Of a DNA stretch of 64,000 nucleotides, positions 38,799-51,557 are shown piece after piece. Origin of the DNA: Hirudinaria manillensis (lineage: Eukaryota > Annelida > Clitellata > Hirudinida > Hirudinidae); assembly GCA_034509925.1 (NCBI GenBank), contig CM067529.1, positions 4,969,001 through 5,033,000 of the forward strand, given 5' to 3'. Numbering within the stretch: position 1 is the first letter of the stretch; each line of letters starts with the position of its first letter. A program made the translations under genes and the position numbers. The notes beneath the pieces were generated by a model. It saw nothing but the letters and a program-made list of their open reading frames with translations. It had not been told where the DNA came from and ran no database searches.

Positions 38799-40211
38799 AT
38801 GTTTGGATTGAAGACAATCAAAACCATAAGCGAAGATAATTGGACAAAGGAGCACAACTCAAACGATCAACATCAACATCATCATCATCATCATAATTGC
38901 TCATCGCCGAATGGAAAAGAAGCTGACGACACTGTCGCAACTGCCGATGAATCACAGACGTTCTCCATTATCCCCAAAAGATCACCTCATTCTTCTCTCC
39001 AAGGAAATCCAGAAAAATCTTCAAAATCAACCCTCGGAAAACACGACATCCTCCACGGGGTCACTTCATCCTCGAAACCACTGGGTTTCGTGACTCTGAA
39101 CGTAGGCGGCGAGAAGCATAAAATTTCCTGGGCTTGTGTCGGCAGAATACCCCACGCTCGACTGGGCAAGCTGGCCAGGAGCACGGACAGACTTCAGATT
39201 CAAAGTCTCTGCGACGACTTCGAAATTTCCGGAGGCCACGTCGAATTTTTCTTCGATCGACATCCGAAGTTCTTTGAGACGATACTCAACTTCTACAGGA
39301 CTGGAAAACTGCACCTCACTTCCGACGAAACTTGTGCCATTTCATTTGCAGAGGATTTGGAGTATTGGGGCATTGACGACTTGTACCTCGAGTCCTGCTG
39401 CCAGCACAGGTTGGTCGTATCAAAGGAAAATTAAAACGGACAAATTCAAACAAACAAATCAAATTTTTAAAAAATCTAGAAAAAATTCACTCAGCATTTG
39501 TTTTCATTCCGAGCCAAGCTTTGTTCAAATGTTATCATCGCAATAAACAATCCCATCGTAATCGAGCACCTATCAGATTTCCAAACATTTAGATGTTCTA
39601 TATTTAGACTGCATCGGCGTGCCTTTCGTATCAACACCACGAACTCCGCCATTTGTTTGGTCTGCGTGGAGAAATAAACGAATTGTTTTTGATAACATTC
39701 ACTCAAAATTGCTTCTCAACATTGCTTCTGAATTGCTGTCTAGAACCGTTAATGAAGCAGATAAAACCAAAGCAACCAAAGTAAACCCTGCTGAAACACA
39801 ACAGGCACAACAACAACAACAACAATAATAATAACAATAATAACAATAATAATAATAACAATTATAACAACAATAATAATAAAAATAATAATAAATAACT
39901 CTGATGGAACGCAAATGGAGCATCGCGCAAACAATGAAATCCCTTTGATAAATCATCTTGTGTATTGAATGAATGAATGAACGTGAAATGAACGAATGAT
40001 ACTTAGTATGAATTACTGGATATATCCATGCATGGAATGCTTTAAATACTGCATTTGAGATGATCTTGTATCTGTGTCCACCCACAGTCTCACCTTAAAT
40101 TCTTATTAGGATTCAATTGATCACCGATTGTCTAAGCGGACGTTTATTAATATTTATTATTAGCTTATAATTTGCATCAGCAGCAGTAATAATAATAATA
40201 ATAATAATAAC

Positions 40212-40246
<35 letters not shown>

Positions 40247-41825
40247 TTTAACATTAATCAATGACATAAAATAAATTATATGATTTGCTTAGGTAATAAT
40301 AAATAAAGAATAACACCAAAATCAGGTACCACCAAAAGAAGGAACAGGCCCAGGAGGGTCTGAAGAGAGAAATTGGATGTGAAAGTGATACCGATTTTGA
40401 AGACTTGAACGCCACTCCGAGCACCTGTGCCTACGAACGCTGGAAGAAGAAAGTTTGGAATGCCATGGAAAAACCACGATCATCGAAAGTTGCTCGAGTG
40501 AGAGTTCCCAAATTATACACGTTTCATTAATTATGGAATATTTCCATTATAGAATATTATATGCCGTTAATAAATATTAAGTGCTCCAATGAATATTCAT
40601 TTCGCCGTGTGTCGACGCATCGGGAATCAAAATATCAAAACATAAAAGTACGTTATAGCGCGTGTGTCTATTAACATTATGTCTTATCATAACTCCGTCC
40701 ATCCATCCATCCATCCATCCATCCGTCCGTCCATCCGTCCATCCGTCCATCCGTCCGTCCGTCCATCTACACGTCCATTCATTTATTCATCTTGTTTCCC
40801 TTGCAAGTCCATGGTTTAAACCCATCAAAGGAAAGGCAATCGATGCTGTTGCGTGTCGGGTTCTCAACGAACGAGAAGTTCCTTCGTGTTGTTGTATGGA
40901 GTTTGCCTCCAAAGAACTCTGCATTGGAAATCGTGTCCCTATTATCGCCTTAGCCACGCCATCGCGAGTGTAGGTTCCAGGTAATCGTTTAGAGTGGCAG
41001 CTACACGAAACACATGCGTCTCCATGGTGATTAGCAACAAAGCAAGAGTAATGAACGATGAACTACAAATTGATATATTTCTATTTTCATAATTTTCATT
41101 TATTATTTTTCTTTTAAATTTATGCATAATATTTTCGTCTTTTCTTGTTTCTGCTGTTTTTGCTGTTTTTGCAATGTAATTGAGGTTCTTCCTGGATGCT
41201 CATGACGGAGCTGACGATAGAAGATGACGACGACGACGATGATGACCATGACCATGATGATGATGATGATTATTATTATTATTACACTAGATGTATTAGC
41301 GGTGAGGCTGTGTCAGCTGCAATTTATCATCGGAGGTGGTCACCTCTATGTCGTTTATAATTAAAAAAATTTCTGCTGGTTACGAATATCAATTCTTGTA
41401 AAATATGCAAAATATGCATATTCATTTCAGATATATTAACGTAATAAATATAAATTAATATAATTAATTAATAACGTATGATATCGATACAATTGTGAAA
41501 TGAAATATAATAACGTTTGTATTATATATTTGCTGACCACTGGTCCCAAAGGTCCTTCAGTTTATTGTTAAATAAAATAAATATATTAAATAAACAAATA
41601 AAATAAATATATTAAATAAATAATTAAAATAAATATACTAAATAAATAAACAAAATAAATATGTCAAATAAATAAATATATATATATATATGATATCATA
41701 ATACAAATCGATACAATTATTAGTAATATAATATTACGTTATATTACAACAATTTATGATGAGGTTTCAAGCGATTATATTTCTATCCTAAAGAGGATTT
41801 TAAAAGCTTAAGATTTAGGACGCCT

Positions 41826-41862
<37 letters not shown>

Positions 41863-44800
41863 CGACGACGACGACGGCGATGATGATGATGATGATGATC
41901 GATGTTGTCTTGTCTTTGTCTTTGTTTTGCTTTCCAAATAACGGCCGATAATTTTCTTACCCAGGATTGGAAAGTTATTTCAGTTTTCTTGTTTTTTATT
42001 AATTTCTAGGAATTTCATTAATTTCGTATGCACCGCATCTCTAATTTTCTCTAGATTTGTCCGTAGATGGATTTTATATAATTTAAATTTAATCCTAAAT
42101 ATATAAATATTGACTCCAATAACAAGTCAAATCAAATCTGAACCGAAATCTGAGACGCGTCCACGTGTCCTAAAATCATGGCATTAAATTAAATTAATCA
42201 TTAAAAGTGGTAAATTCTTTTTTTATTCTTTCTTTATTCGTGTTTTTGTGCCAATTTGAATCTTTCAAATGTTTGAAGCTTGTAATTCAAACTTATATTA
42301 AATTTAAAGAATTTTTATGAACCTGGAGAGAAAAAAAGTCTTTTTTTTTTAAATAATATTTTCTTTATTATTATAAATTTATGTTTTTATTATCATCAAT
42401 TTGTGATTTTAATCTCAACAGTTTTCATGTGTTTTTATACCATTAAATCTCCAATCTCCAGAAAAATCTGATTGGTTTCAAATATTTACTCCACCACCTG
42501 AAGAAAACATCTGCAATTTGAAAAATTATCCAGCGAACGTTTATACATAAATAAGGAGTTTTTTTTTCCATTTTGTGATTTTATTCAGCGTAAATAATTT
42601 GTTCGTTACATTATTTGGTTCTTATAAACAATTGGTTATATTTTTTGTTTGATTACATTTCGTTGTTTATTATTTATTTATTTGTTTATATTAATTCCTT
42701 ATTCAACAAGTTTCAAATTCCCGACACGTTCAATCGAAGCAGGAGAGTTATTAATGCTTAAATTGAACTTAGCATCTCCAAGGATGCTAAGCAACCGCTG
42801 AACATGAATAATCAATTTCAACTCATTTATATTCATATTCCGATATAAAATCATTCAGAATTACTTCTTCAAATATGGAAAATCACGACTTTCATAAGCA
42901 AAAGCCATGAAAATAAAATCACTGAGCACACAAAAGAACGATTCCATTTTAACATCAAGAGTTGGTTTAACAAGCACGTAGCAACAATTAATGAAATAAA
43001 TCTATAGTTATTTCTTATAATAATTAACAATCGTTATTTCTTATATTAGCAGAACGGCCTTAGATAAATCGGATCCATTGAAAAACTATCCACTAATGAA
43101 TCTATTGTACATTGTACTTTTGTTAAAGAACAATTTTTATTTTATTAAATAAACATTTTAATGCATTTTGATGATAACGAGTGAAAATAACAGCTGGATT
43201 TGGAGCAGAAGATTGTAAAGATGCCGTGGAATGTACAAATAATTGCTCTTAAGCAGGAATTTCGTCGAAGGAATTTTCAATTGATAAAGTTCAATGTTCC
43301 CAAGTCTCGGAAAATATCTTTTATCTCACGTTTTAAGCAAAGCGCTTCTATTCATAGTCTAAAACTCCAGACTTCTACCACATTTACGACTGAAACTTGT
43401 CTAGGGAGTGTGGCGATAATAATTATGAATAATAATAATAATTATTATTATTATTATTATTATTAATTCCCTTTAGCCGATCTTTTGAGTGTCTTGACAG
43501 GATCTGAACGCACTTCTTGATCGATTCCCATTTGTATAGCGCTGAATATCGAACACGATACACAACGACTGTCACCATAACCACCGCATGCAAAAACTCT
43601 ACCGGTTCGGTCAATCTGCACGCCAATAACAACGATTATTACTTATAATCGCACGTGTTCATCCATCTTGTTTCCTCTCTTTGTTTGTTTTTTGAACGAT
43701 CGGAAAATGAAACTTCTAGGCTCTGGTGGTCATCTCCGTCCTCTTCATCCTCCTCTCAACGGTTTCGCTGTCGCTGAGCACCCTTCCATCGCTGAATTAC
43801 AACTCGACAGACAACGAACATCTGGTCAGGGTGAGTTCAACAGTGCTATTCGCTCAAATCTGTCAACGTTTTCTTTGAATTCCTCCCAGGTTGAAGCGGT
43901 CTGCATCGGTTGGTTCACTATCGAATACGTTCTTCGGTTCTGGTCCGCGCCAGAAAAATGGAAATTTTTCAAAGGTCCTCTGAACCTGATCGACCTCATG
44001 GCCATGTTGCCTTACTACATCGGCTTGTGCTTGAACGTCACCGACAACCACAGCCAAGAACAATTTCATAACGTTCGACGTCTCGTCCAAATTTTCAGGA
44101 TCATGAGAATCTTTCGTATTTTAAAATTGGCGCGCCACTCCATCGGTCTCCAGGCTCTCGGCTACACTCTCCACCAGAGTTACAAAGAACTCGGATTGCT
44201 AGTCAGCTTCATCTCGATCGGCATCATCATCTTCTCCAGCCTTGCTTATTTCGCCGAGAAAGATGCCAACGCTCAGATGTTCCAGAGCATTCCAGAGACG
44301 TTTTGGTGGGCAGCCATCACCATGACAACGGTTGGGTTCGGCGACGTTTATCCCAAAACTGCCTGGGGAAAACTTGTTGGGAGCGTCTGTTGTGTTTGCG
44401 GCGTGCTGGTGATAGCCATGCCAATACCCATCATCGTCAATAATTTTGCTGAATTTTACAAGGAACAGGTGAGGATATATGTAATATTATTATTAGTTCA
44501 TTATTAAGAGATAATGTCGGTACGTTCACGTAATAGTTCATATCATTAATACATATCTTAGCAAGTGCTTATTAAATATAAAATATCACTTTCTATTAGG
44601 TGGAACGAGAAAAGGCAAAAGCAAAAAGAACTCTTTTGGAAAATTGTCGGAAGGAAAACGAATTGCGATTTTTCAAGAACATCAGAGTGTGTATGAAATG
44701 ATTTAAAGTTTTGCCCGATATATGTTTTTGTTCATTTTGATTTTAAAATATATAAAGTTTTAATTTTCGTAGTGCGACGATTTTGTGGAGGTTCCGGATG

Positions 44801-45642
44801 ATCCAGCGGGTCGATTCTACGAGAAAGGGGAGTTCTCGAACGGGGTTTGGATGACCGTCGCCGATGCTGAAGATGCCTTTCCTAACGTGATTGAATCCAG
44901 GTCCTTCTTTGGAACAAGAAAATATTCCCAGAATTTATCTTGGGACTATAAAATGGTGAATTGTTTGTTTAGAATACGAACGTTATTATATTATATTATA
45001 AGTGACCTCAGAAAAAATATCGAGGGAGGTACGTAATTTTGACCATAATTCATCGATGAAATGGAGGCGATGCCGAAAAAATGCCCAGTGTTGACAGAGC
45101 AAACATAGTGAAAATGCCAACTTGTTATCGTGCTAATGTTTATAAAGGCCTTCATAGAAGCTTTCATTGCAGGGATACAACCGGAGGCGATCGAGAGGTG
45201 TTTGCAAAAGGGCTTTCAGGATGCGCTTAAAATCATTCGAATATCCCAGCAAGTAACCTCAAGTGAAATAAATTTCTTTCCTCCGCAACATTTCTAAGGC
45301 AATCGTGTCCTTTATTTGATAGAACCGAAGTACTTTGGTAAAGAACCGAGTAAACAAGCTTCAAAATCTGAGGCTTCTGCTTGGAAAGGCTCAGAATCAA
45401 TTTCAAATGTGACCTCTCGCGCAAACAGGTATCTTCTAGTAAAATGCATTTATATTTGTTATTCCATCTTAATTGGTTGGTTCAAGTTTAATGCAGGTGG
45501 AAAGAATCGACGAAGATCGACTCGAAAATCCCTAGGAGATGAATTCCTACATGCGTCTGCAATTAGGCATCGGAGGCTGCCCTCCCGGCGGCAACAACCC
45601 AAAAGATCTTTACCTCGCAAGAAATTGAACGCCTTTATGTAA
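38799..45642 (+). CDS. KCNB: Shab/Kv2 voltage-gated potassium channel
   Basis: Firm exons: 38799-39409, 40326-40497, 43720-43824, 43890-44468, 44600-44686 and 44773-44955 (or 45028). Kv2 subunits form tetrameric delayed-rectifier K+ channels. The N-terminus has a His run (residues 27-33) and the T1 domain ([29 protein letters not shown]) ending [15 protein letters not shown], a Kv2-specific zinc-binding stretch. S1 is [17 protein letters not shown]4 is [20 protein letters not shown], with gating Arg/Lys at every third position. The pore reads [12 protein letters not shown], with Phe where Kv2 channels have Tyr. S6 carries the Kv2-type PIPI. The linker after S6 is basic. C-terminal exons are uncertain: open blocks at 45174-45252, 45325-45429 and 45490-45642 lie before an AATAAA at about 45680 and probably belong, but phases do not join uniquely. 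The 3.2-kb intron 2 is microsatellite-rich. Confidence 0.92.
39809..39895. repeat. (CAA)n then (AAT)n microsatellite in Shab intron 1
   Basis: A CAA run passes directly into an AAT/AAC run of about 70 bases in the first intron of the Shab gene. Confidence 0.85.
40184..40244. repeat. (AAT)n microsatellite
   Basis: About 18-20 AAT units with one AAC interruption end roughly 80 bases before Shab exon 2. Confidence 0.9.
40698..40770. repeat. (CCAT/CCGT)n tetranucleotide array
   Basis: About 17 tetranucleotide units alternate between CCAT and CCGT in Shab intron 2. The C/T-only transitions within the array suggest CpG decay or repeated conversion between two unit types. Confidence 0.9.
41218..41284. 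repeat. (GAC/GAT)n then (ATT)n microsatellite
   Basis: A compound trinucleotide run in Shab intron 2 passes from GAC through GAT to ATT. Confidence 0.85.
41564..41695. repeat. AAATA-rich minisatellite ending in (TA)n
   Basis: Near-repeats of TAAATAAACAAATAAAATAAATATATT occur about four times over 130 bases and end in a TA dinucleotide run, in Shab intron 2. Confidence 0.75.
41827..41902. repeat. (GAT)n-(GAC)n-(GAT)n microsatellite
   Basis: A compound array of about 24 trinucleotide units in Shab intron 2, with a central GAC/GGC block flanked by GAT blocks. Confidence 0.9.
43428..43466. repeat. (AAT)n(ATT)n inverted microsatellite
   Basis: An AAT run is followed at once by an ATT run, forming a perfect AT-only inverted repeat about 250 bases before Shab exon 3. 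Confidence 0.85.
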
Positions 45643-45938
45643 TGTTAGGTGCTTCGAGGCATTCCATTATCCCAACCAAAATAAATATTTTTGACCAACG
45701 GAAGTTGAACTTCCAGTTGCAGTTTTTATTGCTGGATGGAACCGCCGTGCAAGATCAGCAGTTCCATGTCATTTTATTACGATAAACGTGCGGGCGCAAG
45801 CTTTTGCTTGAGGACTATAATACCCAATCTACAAATTGCATATTCTGCCTTCCGGAAACAGATTATTTCGCTCATTATTTTTATAATAAGTCACTGTTAC
45901 GTTACGTTAAAGTACGGGCACGTATTTTGACCATTTAT

Positions 45939-45950
45939 TTGAATAAAGAA
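45939..45950 (-). terminator. poly(A) signal of WDR3
   Basis: The complement of this stretch reads AAATAAATGG, giving AATAAA about 65 bases downstream of the WDR3 stop codon. On the other strand the Shab signal AATAAA lies at about 45680, so the two convergent genes end about 260 bases apart. Confidence 0.55.
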
Positions 45951-46008
45951 CAACTACGCCTCATCTGTACTTTTAAGAACACCATGCAGTGGCGTAATTA
46001 ATTAGGAG

Positions 46009-49000
46009 TTAGGATTTAATGACGAGCAAGGCTTTCTTCGATTTCCTTTTTGTTTTGTTTCTCTTGATTGCATCTTTAAAGATCTCGGACGAACTGCTCT
46101 CCAAGACCTGCTGCAGAAACTTTAGGCCGACCAAGTTGTATCCGAGAGTGTCCTTCAAATCTTTCAGCTGCGGAACTGCGGTGACGTTGATGCGTTCGAG
46201 GATGGGCTGGAAGAGATTGTTGCTGACAATCTGACCTGCGTGAATTCTCAGCAAGAAAAACAAGCAGTTCGAAACGAGTTCCGGCTCCTGCTTCGTCTCC
46301 GTGAGGTCGCACAAAACGGGCATCAACCTCATGACGTACGAAAACGGCAGCACCAACAGGCACTCGTGCAGCTCGCTCGACCTGATATTCTTAAGGGTTT
46401 CGAGGAGATATTCCTCCGGAGTCGCCGCCTTGAGAGCCTGGAACAGGAGGCTGATGGAGGGCTTCGGCAGGACTTTGTTTTCCAGCTTGCACTTCCTCTG
46501 GTATTCGACTTCTTTTTCCTTTTCCTCTTTGAAAAGGTCGAGCGCGTCGCAGAGTCTCTCGACTGCAAACAACGTTTCTGCCGTTTTTTTCCCGGCAACT
46601 CCAACTTCGAGACCGGCCTCCCCCGGAACTTGAATGTTTTCTCTCAGGTTGCCTTCCTCTGCTTTTTCTTCGGCCTTAAATTAAATTAATTTCCTCAAAT
46701 AAACAAATGATTTGATGCAAGCCATTCAATCTATCGGTTGAGTCTTTACTGTAATTTTTATTGCAATTATTATTATACTTATAGTAATCAGTCACCATTT
46801 ATCAACTAACCATTTCCCTCTCTTCTTCGAGAACCAGAATTTCGTCCGTTTTCGTCCAAAGCCTGACGGACATGTCTGCAGACGCCGAGACGAGCATCTT
46901 GCCGTTTGGACTGACGGAAATCGAGTTCACGGGTCCTTGGTGGCCGTCGAGGGTCATGATTTGCTGGAAATTGTCGCAATCCCACTGCTTCACCTTTCCG
47001 TCTCTTCCGCACGAGAAAGCCATGTGGGTCTTCGGGACGAACCGCAGGCCGGTGATCTTTTCCTCGTGGGCGACTTTGATGATCTTGAGACATTCTCCGA
47101 ACTGCATGGACCAGATTTTTATGTCCTTGTCGCCAGATCCGGTCACGATGAAGCTGGAATCGGTGGATATGTCGATGCAAGTGATGGGCTGGTGGTGGTA
47201 GTAAAGAGTGTGCAGCATCTGAATAAAATGTACAAGTCACGATGTACTTTTCAAAGTTTGACTGAAATGGAGATTCTAATCTCTCACGTTCATGGTGTCT
47301 GCATAAAATACGTAAGCCTTGTTGTCCAAACATCCAATTGCCAGGTATCGCTGGTCAGAACTAAAAGGAAAAGTCACTTCTAGTTTTCAATTCAACCTTC
47401 AAGAACTTTTGATTAACTAACCTGTAACTCATGCACAAGACTTCATCAGCAACCTTAACTCTTCTAGAAGCAGTCAACATGTTTGGACTGTGGAGAATTA
47501 AGCAATCATTAATTTAAATTATTTAAGATTAAATTAAGAAAACAAGACTAGATATCTTGTGTATGGTTAAATTCATATGAATGCTACTTCAACAATAATG
47601 TTTAAGAGATTACAAACCCAACTTTCAGTTCCATATTCCAAAACGTGACGTGCTTGTCACTGCCGCCAGAGACCAAACTCGTCTGCAAAAAAGAACAAAT
47701 TTTTTAAATAAATAATTTACAGTTCTGGTAATGAACGGATTTGGAAAAACTGTGTGAACTGCTAAGAAATGCTAAGAAGTGCTTATTAATCACCTTGCCT
47801 GCTTGGCAAATCACATTGACTGCCTTGGTATGAGCTTCAACACTTTGTATGAGGTCGCTTGATGATATTTCATAAATTTGAATCTTTCCATCCTGTAATT
47901 ATTCTGCCATTAATTTTTTATCATTGACAATTGACTAATTTGCTATTTAATATCGAGTAATTCTTAATTTAATTAGTTAATTTATTAATAATAAATCGAG
48001 TAATGCTTTCGAACCTGGGTTCCCACGACGGCTGCCGTATCTGCCAACGCATACGTCGCGCACCTGGCCAATTTGCACGGAATGGTCCTGAAGCATTGAA
48101 GACTCGTCCTGAAAACAACAAATGAATTTCATAAGAAAAGAAAAATAAGAAAACAAAAGGGTTTCAATTGAATTGATTGTCAAACAACAACTTATGACAA
48201 CATCACCTGTTCCAAACTTTCAAGCTTTCGTGACTGACGGACAGAAAGGCAAAGTTGTCGGAACTGAACGAAACGTCCACGGGTTCCTTCAGGTGTCCGT
48301 GACTCGAGAATACGTTGCCGTCGACGACGTTCTCTTCTTCGGATTTCTTCTTCATTTTCAGCTCGTATCGACCGAACGAATTGTTTCTAAACATGGCCAC
48401 GACCTTTCAAGAAAATGTCGCTCGATTAAAAATCCACGGTTTAATAAATGAATTAAAGATCTTTTAAGTTGTTTAAATAAGTATTAATAATAATAAGTAT
48501 TAATAAAATAAGCCATTAATAAATAATAAGGCAAAATAACGTCCAACAAGTCCACCTTGATTTGCTCTGATTCAATGGAGGTGATTTGAAATGTTTTTAG
48601 AGGATACGGAAGTCTGTAAACTCCAACGTTCCTAAACTCGTCGCTGATGTCTTTACTCATTGAGGAAATGGTTGCTTCATCTTCACCCCTGAATTAATAA
48701 AAAAACATTAATTTAAATGTATATATATTGATACAGTTTTAAAGCATTTTCAATGAAAAGAATGTATTTTATTATATTGTGCCAAACGACATTTCATAAT
48801 ATATTATTATCATTGTTGTTGTTGTAGCCTCTAACTTTAACTTGGCTTTTTTCACCCTCTTCTTAAAATGTTTTTGGCTTTCTTCTTCAGTGTATAATTT
48901 ATAAATTTCAATGTTTCTACCAGTTCCCTGCACAACAATTTGTTAATAATAAATTAATATTAACGAGGTTTATTTATAAATTTGTTTATGACTAACGTGA

Positions 49001-50427
49001 CATCCTAGGTACATTCCGCTTGCATCTTGACACATGGACAATATGTGACCCTGTCTCGTCAGATCCGGTGACCCGTAATTTGATGCTTCGATGACTTCCA
49101 TTTCGGGAACATCTTCATCAAGTTTAATTTTTTTCGAAGCAGATTCTTTGTTGTTCTACAAACACAAATGAATGAGTGAGTGTCAAAACTGATGTTTTAG
49201 CATTGATGAAACCATACTTATGTAAAATATCTACAAACAAACAAAAACAATGTTGATTCTTACAACAAAATCGAGTTTCCAATAAACGATATCACCAGAA
49301 CCCGTAATCAGAACATTATCATTCTTGGCCATGACAAAGTCATATACCTGAAACAGAATTTTGTTAGATTATTTTAATCAACAGATTGTTGCAAACATTC
49401 ACCATTATATATAATCATATATCTGAATATCAAGGCAATGTTAAATAAACATATTCCATCCAAACCTCCTGCGATCCAGTGATCAACGTCTTGAAGCAGT
49501 GCTGTGACGACAAATCCCAGAATTTAACAAAAGTATCTTTTGAGCTGTAGAAAAAAAAAGAATATATAAAATTGCAGTTAATAAATATTGTGTTAATTTA
49601 TTTATAAACTAATGTCACCTTGTCACGAGAATATTTCTGTTCTTCATGAACCGAGCCTGAGTCACGGCTCCCTTGTGTCCCTTCAATCGGTACATGCCCG
49701 ACTGAGTAACCACGTCCCACACGACCACGTCCGTATCCTCAAAATAAATTTAATATGCTTTTAAGATATAAATGTATGTAAATATGGTGATTAATTGAAG
49801 AAAACTGACCATGCCTCCTGAAACAAGTCTCATACCACTGCTATCATAATTGAGACAAGATACGGAGCTTTTATGACCGACGAATGTGATTTCAACCTCG
49901 TTGTCTGAGGTGTTAAAAATCTTTATTGTACCATTTTTGAATCCTGCAGCAACATGCAGACCATCAGGACTTTTAGCAATGCAAGTTGTTTGCTGAACAT
50001 CTTCACTTGAGAGCACCAAGTGCTTTAAGAAGAAAGAAAAAAATTACTAGATTTATTCTTAACAAGATTAAATAAAACTTTTCATCACATTCTAGTTCAG
50101 ATTAACATAATGGAAACAATTATACGTTATTAATGTCACTATTATTATAACTGTTACATGTCAATAATATTGTCGATGTTATATTTTCACGAAATGATTT
50201 AGAGCAATTTATTATAATTTACTGGTTCATTATTACTTGCATGAGCACAAACTCACTTTTTCACTCTTCCTTAAATCCCAAATAGTAACATTTTCGCATG
50301 AACCAACAGCGCAAAATGGGCCTTTGGAGCCGGGTTTGTCAATGACAACAAAATTTGACCATGTACTTGCTACTACATTGCAAATTCCACTTTGCGTATA
50401 TCTCAGATATTGCTTTGTTAACCCCAT
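46009..50427 (-). CDS. WDR3: WDR3/UTP12, small-subunit processome WD40 protein
   Basis: About 16 exons run down the minus strand, approximately at 50427-50257, 50023-49810, 49742-49622, 49547-49467, 49349-49264, 49157-49000, 48929-48829, 48690-48556, 48409-48203, 48109-48015, 47892-47792, 47683-47620, 47487-47432, 47360-47290, 47219-46812 and 46674-46009. WDR3 (yeast Utp12/Dip2) is a nucleolar component of the UTP-B module, needed for 18S rRNA maturation. The start MGLTKQYLRY matches the human protein, and CENVTIWDLRKSEK follows. Repeated GH-WD blades form two propellers, for example ITCIDISTDSSFIVTGSGD and DGHQGPVNSISVSPNGKML. The C-terminal Utp12 domain begins KKTAETLFAVERL and contains SSELHECLLVLPFSYV and CLFFLLRIHAGQIVSN. 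It ends in a Lys-rich nuclear tail. Internal exon edges are approximate; identity is firm. Confidence 0.93.
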
Positions 50428-51170
50428 AGTCGAGTTTCAAACCACGCCAAAATATCTTATATTATCGCTCATATAAAGTAAACACGGCACAACAACAATC
50501 ACAAAACACTAGTGATTTTATGAGAATTGCTTCTTGTTTAAGATAAAAAAAACATTAAACTACGAAATAAATAAAGTCCTGGGAGCTATATTAATTTTTA
50601 AAAACATTGTTGAAATTAATCTTAACAACAAGCTTCAAAGATTTAATTTAATTGATCTAGTACCGAATTTGATGTTGTAATATTTTTGAAACGTTAATTG
50701 GCGGGCCAGACGGGCATGATAAATCTGGGAGCGGGCCGAGCTTGGACAAAAAAAATCTGGCCCTTGCAGGTATCTACTGCCGATCACATAGAGAGTTATA
50801 ACATCCTTATTTTACAATAAACGAAAATCTAAGCTATAGCTAAAGATGCAGCATATGTTATAATAAATAAATGTAATGTTTATATTATATTGTATGTAAT
50901 ATAGTAGCATTTTATACATTGTCATATGTAATATTGAAATTATTATTTTTAAAAATGTTGGAAATGCGCGTGTCCGTAATTTTAGTGCCCAACGGGGGAT
51001 ATGAAGGTCCCACACCTTTTGACGCTCGTAAAAAATAAGCGTTTGACTTTATTTACTTGACATTGTAACAGACATATTGAAGATAATTCTCACAAAAATT
51101 CATTGCAAAATTTTAGAAATGGACCCCGATTTAAAAAAAAAAACAAACTGGGAACAATTGTACTCCCCAC
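50428..51170. other. spacer upstream of WDR3
   Basis: AT-rich DNA lies between the WDR3 start and the left edge of the RNF14 tandem duplication. No exon was recognised. It should include the WDR3 promoter. Confidence 0.4.
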
Positions 51171-51557
51171 TCAGGTATCCAAGGGTTAAAACTGAGCTTA
51201 GAACTCTATCAAATGCTTGTATTGTGGCATTTAGCCCATAAGCGGGAGACTATCTTCACGAGTTGCCTATAGTTCTCTTCACGCTTGGTTTTTTAATGAA
51301 TTCGTGTTTTAAAGCAACACGCGCCCATGCTTTTAAGCTGAGACCTAAGCTGACTAGATTCAATTGGAATTAATGTAATTATCCCTCCCATCAATTTCGA
51401 ACATCACCCCATTTCAAATTTCACTAATATTTAATATTATATAATATATATAATACTTTTCTTCTACTTGATCAAAAGTCATGATCAACCATTAAATGCT
51501 AATCTGGTCTATAAAAATTATGAAAAAAGCACTATTATTTAGCACTATAAACATTAC

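Noticed and set aside
40662-40973. Pro/Ser/His-rich reading frame ([12 protein letters not shown])
   Set aside because: It is a translation of the CCAT/CCGT microsatellite in a Shab intron.
43668-44507. A continuous frame reading through 43825-43889 into the Shab pore exon
   Set aside because: The first part is out of frame with the S1 segment ([16 protein letters not shown]). Splicing 43824 to 43890 restores the Kv2 order, so the read-through is spurious.
45736-46001. Short plus-strand frames between Shab and WDR3
   Set aside because: They lie after the Shab poly(A) signal, show no homology, and overlap the WDR3 3' end.
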